Below, piece after piece: positions 1 to 9,069 of a stretch of 64,000 nucleotides of DNA. Source of the stretch: Desulfatirhabdium butyrativorans DSM 18734. GTDB lineage: Bacteria; Desulfobacterota; Desulfobacteria; Desulfobacterales; Desulfatirhabdiaceae. Where the stretch lies: positions 186,001-250,000 of the forward strand of contig NZ_AUCU01000004.1 of assembly GCF_000429925.1 (NCBI RefSeq), in the 5' to 3' direction. Position 1 is the stretch's first letter. Each line of letters starts with the position of its first letter. Under the pieces are notes generated by a model that did no database searches, was not told the DNA's origin, and saw nothing but the letters and a program-made list of their open reading frames with translations. A program made the position numbers and the translations under genes.

Positions 1-4
1 GGGG

Positions 5-2338
5 ATGTTTCGGCCAAAGCTGGTCAAGGAAAGATTTTATGTCATCAAAAATGTACGGATCGCTGGACGCCCATGCTCGACGGCCGAGGATTTTTCAAAT
101 CTTGCGGATACGGTGCATGTTCACATTGAATGCGAAAAGGCATGGGCTTTCTGGAAAGGACGAAACGAGAAAGAGGATGGGCCATATGCTCTCCAACTGA
201 CGGCTCTCAGGTCATTACGGGACGCACTCGGAAACATCTTGGCGCTCGAAGAGCTCATTTTCAAATGCCGGGAAGCGATTAAACAATGTTCAGGCATGAG
301 TGAGCCGGTGTGGGCCGACGAATCCCAAATAGAAAGGCTTGTGTCCTCGTGCCGTCTTGCATTGGCTCGAATCCACAAACAACTTGCCTCCGAAAAAATT
401 CAGAGCATTGAGGCCCCGATTTCTCGAATGGCTGTCAAAAGCGGCGTTCATCCGGTAACGCATGAATTACTGAGAGCCATTTACAGTCGTGATATCAATA
501 AGTTCTCGATGTGCGCGAATAGGATTCAGGATTTGGAGAAGCAGCGCGAACGCCTTCAGAAGATGGAAAAAGATCTCTCTAATCTGCGTCGTTTGCTCCC
601 ACAGTTCACACAAGCCATTGAACAGACCTTTAACGAGCTATATTGGGAAGAACGGGTTCAGCGCATAGATAATGCTTGGCATTGGGCGCAGGCGCGTTCA
701 TGGATCGAAGTATACATCCGGAAAGAAGATGTCCCTGCGCTTGCAAAGCGCTCCAGACAAATCGAGGACGAAATCAACCGCTTCATCGCTAAGCTTGCTG
801 CGCTTCATGCATGGTCGTTCTGTTTCTCGCGGCTCAAGGAAGACCATCGACGACACATGGAAGCCTGGCGACAGTCCATGCGAAGGCTTGGAAAGGGGAC
901 GGGGAAGCATGCACCACGTCATCGGCGCGAGGCTCAAGAACACCTTCATAAATGCCGCGAGGCGGTTCCGGCATGGGTAATGCCACTGCATCGCGTTTGG
1001 GATACTGTGTATCCAACTCCCGGCGTGTTCGATATCATTATCGTTGATGAAGCTTCACAATGCGGTATCGAGTCGTTTCCATTGTTCTTTCTCGGGAAAA
1101 AAATATTAATCGTCGGGGACGACAAACAGATCAGCCCGGATGCCGTGGGTTTACCCCGCGATGCGGTTCATCGACTGATGGAAGAGTACCTTTACGATTT
1201 TCAGTTCAAGTCATCCTTCGATATTGAGAGCAGCCTGTTTGATCATGGGAAACTGCGATATGGAACCAGTCGAACAACATTACGTGAGCACTTTCGTTGC
1301 ATGCCTGAAATTATTCGTTTCAGCAATGAACTTTGCTATTCAGATACGCCCCTGATTCCATTGAAGCAGTACGATCCATATCGGTTGGCGCCGCTTGAGC
1401 ATGTATTTGTCAGTGGAGGCTTTCGCGAAGGTGCCAATAATCGGGCAATCAATCGGCCGGAAGCGGAATCATTAGTTGAAAGAACCGTAGAGATGTGTAA
1501 GAACCGACGCTATGAAGGCAAATCAATGGGGGTTATCGTTCTTCAAGGAGATGCCCAGGCGGCATTGATCGAAAACTTGCTGCTCGAACGCATAGGCGCC
1601 GAGGAAATGGAACGACGGCGACTTATTTGTGGCAATCCTTACAGCTTCCAGGGCGATGAACGCGACATCATATTTCTGTCGCTTGTAGCAGCCATCAATG
1701 AAAGAATTGGCCCTCTCACAAAGGCAGGTGATGAACGGCGTTTCAATGTCGCGGCTAGTCGGGCCAAAGAACAAATGATTCTCTTCCATTCCGTTACCTG
1801 TGACGACTTGAGTGCATCGTGTCTTCGCCGTCGTTTGCTTGAATTTTTCGAGAATACGAGGCCACAACAGATTGCCGGGATCGAGTGGAACGAGCTTGAG
1901 CGAAGGGCGACACAGGATAATCGGCGTATCGTAAAACCGCCTGTTTTATTTGACAGTTGGTTCGAGGTGGATGTTGCCCTGGAACTGCTTCGCAAAGGTT
2001 ATACCGTAATTGCTCAATATGAAGTTGCTGGCAAGCGGATTGACCTCGTTGTAGAAGGCGGCCAAGCAAGGCTCGCGATCGAATGCGATGGCGAGAAATG
2101 GCATGGTCCTGACCGCTATGAAGAAGATATGCAACGGCAAAGACAGTTGGAACGTTGTGGTTGGGAATTTTTCCGCGTGAGGGAATCAGCTTTTTATGTC
2201 AACAAGGAGGACGCACTTAAGGGACTTTGGGAAGTGTTGCAGGAGCGAAGCATCTTCCCTGACTCTCAGCGCAGTGTTTGTAATGATAGTTGCCGTAGGG
2301 AGTCATATCGTACCGATTGTGCGTCATTGATTCAGTAA
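5..2338 (+). CDS. Superfamily I DNA/RNA helicase with C-terminal MTES_1575/Vsr-like nuclease (5' part outside window)
   Basis: The visible 777 residues are the C-terminal part of a DNA2/UPF1-type helicase; the frame is open to the window edge and no Walker A motif is present, so the first helicase half lies upstream. A Walker B-like DEASQCG (about residue 349) is followed by GDDKQ, and then by FQGDERDI (about 548) and NVAASRAKEQ (about 580), matching SF1 motifs II, III, V and VI. Residues about 650-740 (FEVDVALEL, RIDLVVEGG, AIECDGEKWHG) match the PD-(D/E)XK nuclease of DUF559/MTES_1575/Vsr type. Large helicase-nuclease proteins of this build are often found in defence islands; an antiphage role here is inference. 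The next gene is a Fic protein. Confidence 0.85.
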   Translation: MFRPKLVKERFYVIKNVRIAGRPCSTAEDFSNLADTVHVHIECEKAWAFWKGRNEKEDGPYALQLTALRSLRDALGNILALEELIFKCREAIKQCSGMSEPVWADESQIERLVSSCRLALARIHKQLASEKIQSIEAPISRMAVKSGVHPVTHELLRAIYSRDINKFSMCANRIQDLEKQRERLQKMEKDLSNLRRLLPQFTQAIEQTFNELYWEERVQRIDNAWHWAQARSWIEVYIRKEDVPALAKRSRQIEDEINRFIAKLAALHAWSFCFSRLKEDHRRHMEAWRQSMRRLGKGTGKHAPRHRREAQEHLHKCREAVPAWVMPLHRVWDTVYPTPGVFDIIIVDEASQCGIESFPLFFLGKKILIVGDDKQISPDAVGLPRDAVHRLMEEYLYDFQFKSSFDIESSLFDHGKLRYGTSRTTLREHFRCMPEIIRFSNELCYSDTPLIPLKQYDPYRLAPLEHVFVSGGFREGANNRAINRPEAESLVERTVEMCKNRRYEGKSMGVIVLQGDAQAALIENLLLERIGAEEMERRRLICGNPYSFQGDERDIIFLSLVAAINERIGPLTKAGDERRFNVAASRAKEQMILFHSVTCDDLSASCLRRRLLEFFENTRPQQIAGIEWNELERRATQDNRRIVKPPVLFDSWFEVDVALELLRKGYTVIAQYEVAGKRIDLVVEGGQARLAIECDGEKWHGPDRYEEDMQRQRQLERCGWEFFRVRESAFYVNKEDALKGLWEVLQERSIFPDSQRSVCNDSCRRESYRTDCASLIQ

Positions 2339-2380
2339 TATTTTTTTCGTAGTGCATGAAAAGGGCTTGAACAGATTCCT

Positions 2381-3343
2381 ATGAAATCGTTGGCACTACC
2401 ACCCATGAATGATAGACTCCTTGCGAGTATTGAAGGTAAAAAGCGAGAGCTTGATCGCCTCCGTCCTCTTTCTTCAGGTATCCTTCAGAAATTACGCGAC
2501 CAATTTGTTCTGGAGTGGACCTACAACAGCAATGCCCTTGAAGGCAACACTCTTTCGCTTCAGGAAACCGAACTTGTCCTTAACCGTGGCCTTACTATTG
2601 GCAACAAATCTCTTAAAGAACATTTTGAAGCTATAAACCATAAAGCAGGCATTGAATTTGTCGAACAATTTGTTGCAAAGAAAAAAATTCTCGACGAATC
2701 TTTTCTCAAAGAACTCCACCACATTATTTTGAAAAATATCGATGACGGCAATGCCGGAAGATACCGTGTCACCAATGTGCGGATTTTAGGCGCGGTGCAC
2801 ATCCCTCCTGATCCATCCAAAATTCCTCGATTAATCCAAGAATTTCTTGCCTGGTATTATGAACACCAACACACTATGCCGATTCCTGCATTAGCAGCCT
2901 ATGCTCACTACAAATTTGTCTGCATTCATCCCTTTATTGATGGCAATGGAAGAACGTCTCGGCTCTTGATGAATTTGATCCTTATGCAGAACGGCTATCC
3001 GCCAGCGGTTATTTTGAATATTGACCGAAAGAAATATTATCGAGTCTTAAAATTGGCAGACTTGGATAAACCGCAAGAATTTATCAATTTTATTGGAAGA
3101 GCAATAGAACGTTCACTGATTATCTACTTACACAGCATAGAACCAATTTCAACTAGAAAAGGACATCAGGGATATATAAGCCTTAAAGAGGCAACCCAGT
3201 ACTGTGATTATTCTCTTGAGTATTTATCTTTATTGGCTCGTAAGGGCAAATTACCGGCAGTAAAATTTCAACGGAATTGGATGACGACAAGAGAAGCTAT
3301 AGAAGATTATAAAAACAATAGAAAGAATCCAAATCGGACATGA
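2381..3343 (+). CDS. Fic/DOC family protein (probable AMP transferase) with C-terminal helix-turn-helix
   Basis: Fic proteins usually transfer AMP from ATP to hydroxyl groups of target proteins. The catalytic motif HPFIDGNGRTSR is intact at residues 183-194. An upstream S-x-x-x-E-G inhibitory motif (S50 to G55, within NSNALEGN) indicates an autoinhibited class in which the inhibitory helix lies in the same chain. The last 50 residues (SLKEATQYCDYS to TTREAIEDY) resemble a MerR/excisionase-type winged helix, so DNA binding is possible. The gene is visibly more AT-rich than the surroundings, which suggests transfer. No strong Shine-Dalgarno sequence precedes the ATG; the alternative start at 2408 would lose nine residues. 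Its target is unknown. Confidence 0.9.
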   Translation: MKSLALPPMNDRLLASIEGKKRELDRLRPLSSGILQKLRDQFVLEWTYNSNALEGNTLSLQETELVLNRGLTIGNKSLKEHFEAINHKAGIEFVEQFVAKKKILDESFLKELHHIILKNIDDGNAGRYRVTNVRILGAVHIPPDPSKIPRLIQEFLAWYYEHQHTMPIPALAAYAHYKFVCIHPFIDGNGRTSRLLMNLILMQNGYPPAVILNIDRKKYYRVLKLADLDKPQEFINFIGRAIERSLIIYLHSIEPISTRKGHQGYISLKEATQYCDYSLEYLSLLARKGKLPAVKFQRNWMTTREAIEDYKNNRKNPNRT

Positions 3344-3401
3344 CATCCGCATTGGGCCGACCGGCGTTGTCTGACTGGGATTACAAAGAGGGGGACATCG
3401 C

Positions 3402-3737
3402 ATGCGCAAGGGCATCGAATTTCCGGTTACTGACGGCACGATCCTGAGCGGGTGGCAGTACCTGCCGGGCGGCCTTTCGGGCAGGCATCCTACCATCATT
3501 ATGGCGCACGGCTTCTCGGCCGTGAAGGAAATGTCTACCAGCGTCGGTCACAATTTGCGCTTTTTTCACCCTCACCCCGGCCCTCTCCGGCTGGGAGAGG
3601 GAGATAACGGAAATCGCAGTTAATGACCGCTCAAAGTATATCTCGACAAGTCTACAGAGTCGTTCGCCCACGCAGGGTTCGCGTCGCTCGTCTACGACAA
3701 CCGCAATTTCGGTGTCGGCGTTGCCGACTGTCAATGA
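3402..3737 (+). pseudogene. Alpha/beta hydrolase (dienelactone hydrolase-like), disrupted by a repeat insertion and truncated
   Basis: The first 44 residues, including PTIIMAHGFSAVKEM, are a standard start of an alpha/beta hydrolase and follow a good GAGGGGG ribosome site. Reading is then broken by 105 inserted bases (3534-3638) that contain an in-frame TAA at 3621. Homology resumes in the same frame at 3639 with YLDKSTESFAHAGFASLVYD, then NRNFG, which is exactly what follows KEM in intact family members. The frame ends at a TGA at 3735 shortly afterwards, so the catalytic Ser/Asp/His part is missing. The gene is non-functional. The insert belongs to the CCCTCACCCC repeat family described separately. 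Confidence 0.85.
3534..3640 (+). repeat. CCCTCACCCC hairpin repeat, copy 1 (inserted in hydrolase)
   Basis: This segment interrupts the hydrolase gene. It carries the imperfect palindrome CCTCTCCGGCTGGGAGAGG (3582-3600) preceded by TTTTTTCACCCTCACCCC and followed by GGAAATCGCA. A second copy lies on the opposite strand near 7028-7111. The two copies match for about 85 bases with scattered substitutions, from TTGCGC to TCAAA-TAT. There is no coding capacity, so a short non-autonomous element is the likeliest nature. Confidence 0.8.
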
Positions 3738-3877
3738 TCACCCTCATGGAGCCACCCATGATCGCCTTGTTGGGGCCGCCCGGGGTTATGCGCTCATGGC
3801 GCGTTCCGGGACCACATCGTGGAACTTGGAACTCCTCATCCTGAGACGGCGCCTGTCATTAGGCTTGTATCAGAGAG
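3738..3877. other. Short gap between hydrolase remnant and deacetylase 3' end
   Basis: The 140 bases between the broken hydrolase and the convergent deacetylase gene contain only short overlapping frames with no family I recognise. They may be further decayed hydrolase or insertion debris. Confidence 0.4.
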
Positions 3878-5203
3878 TCACGCCGCCCCCCTCCGCTTGA
3901 CGACAAACCGGTCTTGCGGCCGATCCTGAAGAAACACGGCATCGAAATCCTGCCTCGCTCCTTGCTCGAACCAGTCCATCGCCAGATTTCGGCAATCGCT
4001 GCAGGCATGAACGGGTACGTGAATGGCCAGGGCGCGCTGGGTCTTCTGGCATTCCGTCTCGATTTTCCACGCGCCCGGGCAATCGGGGCATATCCGCAGC
4101 GTTTCTTTCTGATCTTCCACCAGGCTGTCCGTATCGTAGAAAAGCGTTCGGCTTCTTTCTTCGAAGCGTTTGTCACCCCGGGCCATTTCGCTCAACTGGT
4201 TGCGGTTTTTCCAGTTCGTGAGCACCTGATCGCCGATGCGCTGGATCCAGGTCATGATCTCGGGTTTCTGGCGCAACGCCATCGGGTTGTAGTTGGGTTC
4301 CGTCACCTTGCTGTAATCGAGCCCGGCCATCGCCAGGATGATGCCGACATTGAGGTACGGCAGGGCGCCTTCGATGCTGTAGCCGCCTTCCAGCACGGCG
4401 ATGTCGGCCTGCAGCAACTCCGTCAGGCGGGCGTAGCCCTGCGCCGTGAAATTCATGTTCGTGATGGGATCGGAAAAATGGTTGTCCTGACCGGCGGAGT
4501 TGACGATCAGCTCGGGTTCGAATTCCTTCAGAACCGGCAGTACCACCTGCTCGATGGCGTACAGGAACCCTTCATCGGAGGTGTTCGGCGGAAGCGGGTA
4601 GTTCAGGGTGTAGCCGCTGGCGGTAGGGCCGCCGATTTCGTTGGTGAAGCCGGAGCCCGGATAGAGGGTGCGCCCGTCCTGGTGCAATGAAATGAAAAGG
4701 GTGTCCGGATCGTGCCAGTAGATGTCCTGGGTCCCGTCTCCGTGGTGGCAGTCGGTATCGACGATGGCGACCTTGCGGATGCCGTAAGCCTTGCGCAGGT
4801 ACTCGATCATGATGGCTTCGATATTGATGTTGCAAAATCCCCTTGCGCCATGCACCACCCGCATGGCATGGTGTCCCGGCGGCCGGACCAGGGCAAAGCC
4901 CCGCTCCACCCTCTTGTCCATCACGGCCATGCCGATGGTTTTGGCGCCGCCTGCGCTGATGAAATGGGATTCTGTCGTAACGCCCCACACGTCCGGAACA
5001 CAGAAGTGCACCCGCTGCACGTCCTTCACGGTTACCAGGTCCGGTTTGAATTCTTCGATGCCTTCGATGTCGAAAATGCCTTCTTCGAATACCTGGTCCT
5101 GGGTATAGAGCAGACGTTCTTCCCGTTCGGGATGGGTCGGATTGATGGCCCAGTCGAAAGCCGGGAAAAATACGAGGCCGGTCCTGCGTTTTGCCTGATA
5201 CAT
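3878..5203 (-). CDS. Histone deacetylase family protein (acetylpolyamine/acetyl-lysine amidohydrolase-like) with C-terminal Cys cluster
   Basis: Members of this arginase-like fold use zinc to remove acetyl groups from lysine, polyamines or related amides. All key motifs are present: PPGHH (108-112), DTDCHHGDG (149-157, metal ligands D151 and H153), SAGQDNH (D240, third metal ligand) and the catalytic-tyrosine motif LEGGY (271-275). The catalytic domain ends near residue 310. The remaining 130 residues are unusual and contain C372, C375, C385, C401 and C404, arranged like a small zinc-binding module. The gene follows the hydantoinase-like gene by 6 bases in the same direction, and an AGGAG site precedes the ATG. 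The substrate cannot be read from sequence; a small-molecule amide is as likely as a protein. Confidence 0.9.
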   Translation of the reverse strand: MYQAKRRTGLVFFPAFDWAINPTHPEREERLLYTQDQVFEEGIFDIEGIEEFKPDLVTVKDVQRVHFCVPDVWGVTTESHFISAGGAKTIGMAVMDKRVERGFALVRPPGHHAMRVVHGARGFCNINIEAIMIEYLRKAYGIRKVAIVDTDCHHGDGTQDIYWHDPDTLFISLHQDGRTLYPGSGFTNEIGGPTASGYTLNYPLPPNTSDEGFLYAIEQVVLPVLKEFEPELIVNSAGQDNHFSDPITNMNFTAQGYARLTELLQADIAVLEGGYSIEGALPYLNVGIILAMAGLDYSKVTEPNYNPMALRQKPEIMTWIQRIGDQVLTNWKNRNQLSEMARGDKRFEERSRTLFYDTDSLVEDQKETLRICPDCPGAWKIETECQKTQRALAIHVPVHACSDCRNLAMDWFEQGARQDFDAVFLQDRPQDRFVVKRRGAA

Positions 5204-5209
5204 GAGCCT

Positions 5210-6898
5210 TCACTCCTGTGACAGCATGCCGACGATGGCATCCGAAGCCGCGATGAGTCCCGGCTTGATCTGTACCCGGACCCGGATGTTCCGGCCGGTC
5301 GTATAGAAACCCCGGACCATGTTGAACTGATACTCTTCGATGACTTCCGTTTCCAGATCCTCCGGGACAGCGCCGAGCCGAACGGCTTTTTGACGCAACA
5401 GGGCCGTGGCGTGTTCGATGGCTTTGTCCTTGTCGAATTGCCGGTCCACCTTTTCCTGCCAGGATTCTTCCGGGGCCATGGCGATGCCTTGCTGGGTGTC
5501 GGCAAAGAGAACGACTTCCGTGGTCGTCCGGGCAAGGGCGGCGCCGATGGCGTTGGCCACATCCCAGCGGGGAACGACGCCGACCTGCATGCCTTCGGAG
5601 AAACGTTCGATCCGGGAGGCCAGATAGGGGGCCGGGCCGCCCAGCAGCAGGATCTTTTTCGGATGGACCCGGTAACCTTCGAGAATTTCGTGGATGGTGT
5701 AAACCGGCTTTTCGTTGATCCGCCGCAGCAGTTCGTTGGCTTCCTGGACGACGGTGCGGCACAGGGTATCGAGAACCTGTTTCGCCGCATCTTCGATCCC
5801 GCATCCAAGTGCTTTGGCGATGGGCTGGAATCCTTCGACCGCACGATCCGTATTTCCGGTTTTGATCTTTCCGAGAATGCACAGGGCGTCTGTCGGTGTA
5901 GGGTATGGGCCGCCGAATGCGAGGGCGAACCCCTTGCGTTCCGGTCCGATCTGCAGCCTGCCCTGAGCGATGGAGATGGCGCTGTCTCCGCCGAGGGCCA
6001 GGGAGTGGCTTTCCATCGAACGGATGAGCGTCTTGTAGGAACCGACGGTGATGCCGCTCGGATTGAGTATAGGAGCCAGATTGACCAGGACGGCGATGTC
6101 TGTGGTCGTCCCGCCGATATCGAGAATGATCGCATCCTCCTCGTCGAAGGCGAAGGCCAGCGATCCCATCACGCTGGCTGCCGGTCCGGACAGAATGGTC
6201 TGGGCCGGCTGATCGACCGAGGCGTCGAGGAGCATCGTTCCACCGTCAGGCTTCATGATGTGAATGGGTACGCAAATGCCGCGTTCGGCCAGGCTTTGCC
6301 GCACGGCATTGAAGAATGCGTAATGAATGGGGAAAACGGCGGCGTTGAGGTAGGTGGTGGCGATGCGTCGGGGAAAGTTGAGGCTTCCGGAAACCCGGTG
6401 CCCGAGGAAAATCCGTTCAAAGCCAGGGGGAAGGGCTTTCTGGATGGCGATTTCGTGAGCGGGATTGCGGACGGAGAATTTTCCGACGATGCCCAAATGT
6501 GTGATGCCTTGCTCCAGGAAGCATTGGGCCGCTTGCCGGACTTGCTCCGGATCGATGGGCTCGATTTCTCTGCCCCGGTGGTCGATGCATCCGCGGACGG
6601 CGGTGTAATTCCGATGCGTTCGGAAGTATTCGGGATCGATGCCCGGACCAGAGCTGACGATCATGCCGACATTGGGGATACAGCCCTGAGCGATGGCATT
6701 CGTTGCGAGGGTGGTGCTGAGAACGATCCGCCGAAGCGAGGCCGGATCGATGCCTGCCGTAACGGCCGTGATACCGGTCAACACCGTGTGGAACAAATCG
6801 GCGGAATTGGTGGGAACCTTGACGGCTTTCCGAATTCCGTCCTTTGCCAGCAGCACGACGTCTGTATGGGTACCCCCAACATCGAGTCCAATGATCAT
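5210..6898 (-). CDS. Hydantoinase/oxoprolinase family protein (HyuA-type ATPase)
   Basis: This family hydrolyses cyclic amides such as hydantoins or 5-oxoproline with ATP, or carboxylates ketones as in acetone carboxylase. The chain opens with the ASKHA phosphate-1 loop GLDVGGTHTDVVLL and has the second phosphate loop DIGGTTTDIAVL near residue 265 and an adenosine-type LLGGPAPYLA near 420. At 562 residues it is shorter than classical HyuA/HydA subunits (about 680-700), and no HyuB partner is present. AGGAA lies six bases before the ATG. It is the first gene of an operon with the deacetylase-like gene, so both probably act on one amide-containing compound (inference). Confidence 0.88.
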   Translation of the reverse strand: MIIGLDVGGTHTDVVLLAKDGIRKAVKVPTNSADLFHTVLTGITAVTAGIDPASLRRIVLSTTLATNAIAQGCIPNVGMIVSSGPGIDPEYFRTHRNYTAVRGCIDHRGREIEPIDPEQVRQAAQCFLEQGITHLGIVGKFSVRNPAHEIAIQKALPPGFERIFLGHRVSGSLNFPRRIATTYLNAAVFPIHYAFFNAVRQSLAERGICVPIHIMKPDGGTMLLDASVDQPAQTILSGPAASVMGSLAFAFDEEDAIILDIGGTTTDIAVLVNLAPILNPSGITVGSYKTLIRSMESHSLALGGDSAISIAQGRLQIGPERKGFALAFGGPYPTPTDALCILGKIKTGNTDRAVEGFQPIAKALGCGIEDAAKQVLDTLCRTVVQEANELLRRINEKPVYTIHEILEGYRVHPKKILLLGGPAPYLASRIERFSEGMQVGVVPRWDVANAIGAALARTTTEVVLFADTQQGIAMAPEESWQEKVDRQFDKDKAIEHATALLRQKAVRLGAVPEDLETEVIEEYQFNMVRGFYTTGRNIRVRVQIKPGLIAASDAIVGMLSQE

Positions 6899-7270
6899 GG
6901 TGTGTTCCTGACCGCAGGGTTACCGACAAGATGGAAAGCGCTCCGAATACGCAGAGCCGATTTTCATCGTTCGAAGAACAAGATGGTGTCCGATTATCTG
7001 ATGGATTATCTCCGGAATGGTTTCCGAATATTTTGAATGGCCATGAATTGCGATTTCCTTTAACTTCCTCTCCCAGCGGGAGAGCGTTGGGGTGAGGGTT
7101 AAAAAGGCGCAGATGATGACTGCTGAAGGTATAGAAATTGAAATGGGATGTCAACCCAAGACCCTGCGGAAATCCATCAAGCGAACGGGAATGAAAGCCG
7201 GAGAGGGCGGGGCGGCGTTTCATCGAAACGGGTCAGCAAACAACCTCTGATTGTCTGCTATTTCATTCGA
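6899..7270. other. Intergenic region upstream of the hydantoinase operon
   Basis: These 372 bases separate the hydantoinase start from the end of the sigma54-type regulator, both on the minus strand. They hold the second CCCTCACCCC repeat copy (about 7028-7111). The promoter of the hydantoinase-deacetylase operon must lie here, but I see no convincing consensus. Confidence 0.5.
7028..7111 (-). repeat. CCCTCACCCC hairpin repeat, copy 2
   Basis: On the minus strand this reads TGCGCC-TTTTTAACCCTCACCCC, a CTCTCC/GGGAGAG palindrome and GGAAATCGCA, matching copy 1 over about 85 bases. This copy is intergenic and gives the undisrupted outline of the element. Confidence 0.8.
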
Positions 7271-8659
7271 TTACCTGAACCGTTCAGCGCTGATGTCGTA
7301 TTTTCGGAGAATCTGCTGCAGGTGCTGTCGCTCCAGTCCGCAGATCTGGGCCGCCCGGGTGACATTGCCTTCCGCCCGGTGAAGCAGGTTCTCGAAATAG
7401 CGGTTGTGGAAATCCGCAAGCGTTTTCTGTTTGGCCACACGGTATTCCATCTCCAGATAGCGATCTGCAGGGCATTCGGAAGAACTTCTGCTGGAAGACC
7501 ATCCGATATCCTCGGGCCGGATCGTATCTTCCGGGGCAAGCACGACACCCCGCTTGACGAGATTGGCCAGCTCCCGCACATTTCCTTCCCATCTGGCTTC
7601 CAGAAACAGTTGGATGAGCTCCGGCGAAAACCCCTTCTTGTCACGCTCGAACTCGGTATTATAGCGCTTCAGGAAATAATGGGATAGAAGCGGGATATCT
7701 TCCCTTCTGTCCCGCAGCGGCGGCATGTGCAGGTTGACGACGTTGAGGCGATAGAACAGATCTTCCCGGAATTGCTTGGCTGCGATTTTCTCCCGCAGAT
7801 CGCAATTGGTGGATGCCAGAAGCCGTATATTCACATGAAGACTTGCCGTCTGCCCGAGGGGCTTGATCTGTTTTTCTTCGAGCACCTGCAACAGTTTCGT
7901 TTGTACGGCAGGGGAAATGTCGCCGATTTCATCGAGGCACAGGGTTCCACCATCCGCTTCTTCGATGAGGCCTTTTTTGTCCTGGGTGGCGTGGGTGAAG
8001 GCCCCTTTCTTATAGCCGAAAAGTTCGCTTTCCAGGATGGATTCCGGAAGGGTAGGGCAGTTTACATGCACATAAGGCTTGCTGGATCGAGAGCTCATGG
8101 CGTGGATCGCCCGTGCGGCGAGATTTTTCCCGGTGCCGGATTCCCCGGTGATGAGTACGGTGACATCGGTTTGCGCCACCATCTGGATGGTGTCATAGAC
8201 TTTCTGCATGGCAGGGCTCATGCCGACGAGGTTCTGGAAGGTCTGCTCTGTCTGGATGCGCCGTTGCAGATGGCGGTTTTCGCGAAGGAGCCTGCTGCGC
8301 TCGAAGGCCTTTGTCAACAGATGGATCAGGGTTTCGTGCTCGAAGGGCTTGGTGATGAAATCATAGGCTCCCTTCTTGATCGAATCGACAGCGACTTCGA
8401 TGACACCGTAGGCCGTCATCATGATCACCGTGATGAAGGAGTCGATGGATCTGATGCGTTCAAGAAGCTCGAGCCCGTCAACGCGGGGCATGCGGATATC
8501 CAAAAGCGCGACATCGATTGAATGGGTTTCGACGATGTGAAGGCCGGAAAGCGCGTCGGTGGCGGAAAAGATTTCACAATCGATATCCGCACGGATGGAT
8601 CGCTGCAGCAGCTTCAGCATGTCTTTTTCGTCATCGACGATCAGCAGGGAGGGCTTCAT
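7271..8659 (-). CDS. Sigma54-dependent response regulator, NtrC family
   Basis: It activates sigma54-RNA polymerase after phosphorylation by a sensor kinase. Residues 1-120 are a receiver domain with phospho-acceptor D54 (ALLDIRMP). Residues about 143-380 are an AAA+ domain with Walker A GESGTGKN (172-179) and Walker B LCLDEIGD (about 240). The C-terminus is a Fis-type helix-turn-helix (EGNVTRAAQICGLERQHLQQI). The sigma54-contact loop reads GAFTHA (219-224) instead of GAFTGA. The ATG overlaps the stop of the upstream receiver gene (ATGA), so the two are translationally coupled. No cognate intact kinase is in the window; a decayed hybrid kinase end lies immediately upstream. Confidence 0.93.
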   Translation of the reverse strand: MKPSLLIVDDEKDMLKLLQRSIRADIDCEIFSATDALSGLHIVETHSIDVALLDIRMPRVDGLELLERIRSIDSFITVIMMTAYGVIEVAVDSIKKGAYDFITKPFEHETLIHLLTKAFERSRLLRENRHLQRRIQTEQTFQNLVGMSPAMQKVYDTIQMVAQTDVTVLITGESGTGKNLAARAIHAMSSRSSKPYVHVNCPTLPESILESELFGYKKGAFTHATQDKKGLIEEADGGTLCLDEIGDISPAVQTKLLQVLEEKQIKPLGQTASLHVNIRLLASTNCDLREKIAAKQFREDLFYRLNVVNLHMPPLRDRREDIPLLSHYFLKRYNTEFERDKKGFSPELIQLFLEARWEGNVRELANLVKRGVVLAPEDTIRPEDIGWSSSRSSSECPADRYLEMEYRVAKQKTLADFHNRYFENLLHRAEGNVTRAAQICGLERQHLQQILRKYDISAERFR

Positions 8660-9069
8660 ACGGCGGATATCGGTTCATTCATTGCCTTGAGAATGTGCAA
8701 TTTCAAATCAGCCATGGTGAAGGGCTTTTGAAGGAAGCCTTTGCATCCCTTGGCCAGAAGCTCGGGCATGATTTCCCTGGTGAAGCCGGAACAGATGAGT
8801 ATGCTGACATCCGGATCGATGGCCTGAAGCTTGTTGAAGGTTTCGGCGCCATTCCAATCGGGCATCATCATATCGAGAATGACCACGCGGATGTTGTCGT
8901 GGTGTTCCTGAAAGAGCCGAATCGCTTCCCGTCCAGTGGATGCCGTGAGGACTTGGAAGCCGAGTTTCTGGATCATCTGGCTGGCCACATCCCGAAGCAG
9001 CGGCTCGTCATCGGCGAACAGAATGATCCCTGAAGTGGGGGATTCGCAGGGGGCGGGATCGGAAATCAC
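8656..9069 (-). CDS. Response regulator receiver domain, probably the freed C-terminus of a hybrid histidine kinase
   Basis: A single receiver domain with acidic pocket FADDEP, phospho-acceptor in VVILDMMMPDWNG and the conserved Lys in FLQKPF. It ends in an ATGA overlap with the NtrC-like gene. I place the start at a GTG (9069) preceded by AAGGAA at good spacing; a TTG at 9138 would add 23 residues. The sequence upstream in the same frame resembles the end of a histidine kinase ATPase domain with a TGA in it, so this domain was probably once fused to a kinase. It may still act as a phosphate relay or sink for the NtrC-like protein. Confidence 0.75.
   Translation of the reverse strand: MISDPAPCESPTSGIILFADDEPLLRDVASQMIQKLGFQVLTASTGREAIRLFQEHHDNIRVVILDMMMPDWNGAETFNKLQAIDPDVSILICSGFTREIMPELLAKGCKGFLQKPFTMADLKLHILKAMNEPISAV

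Noticed and set aside
5390-7036. A 548-residue open frame on the plus strand opposite the hydantoinase gene
   Set aside because: It is antisense to a clear ASKHA protein, has no recognisable motifs and is an effect of GC-rich codon use.
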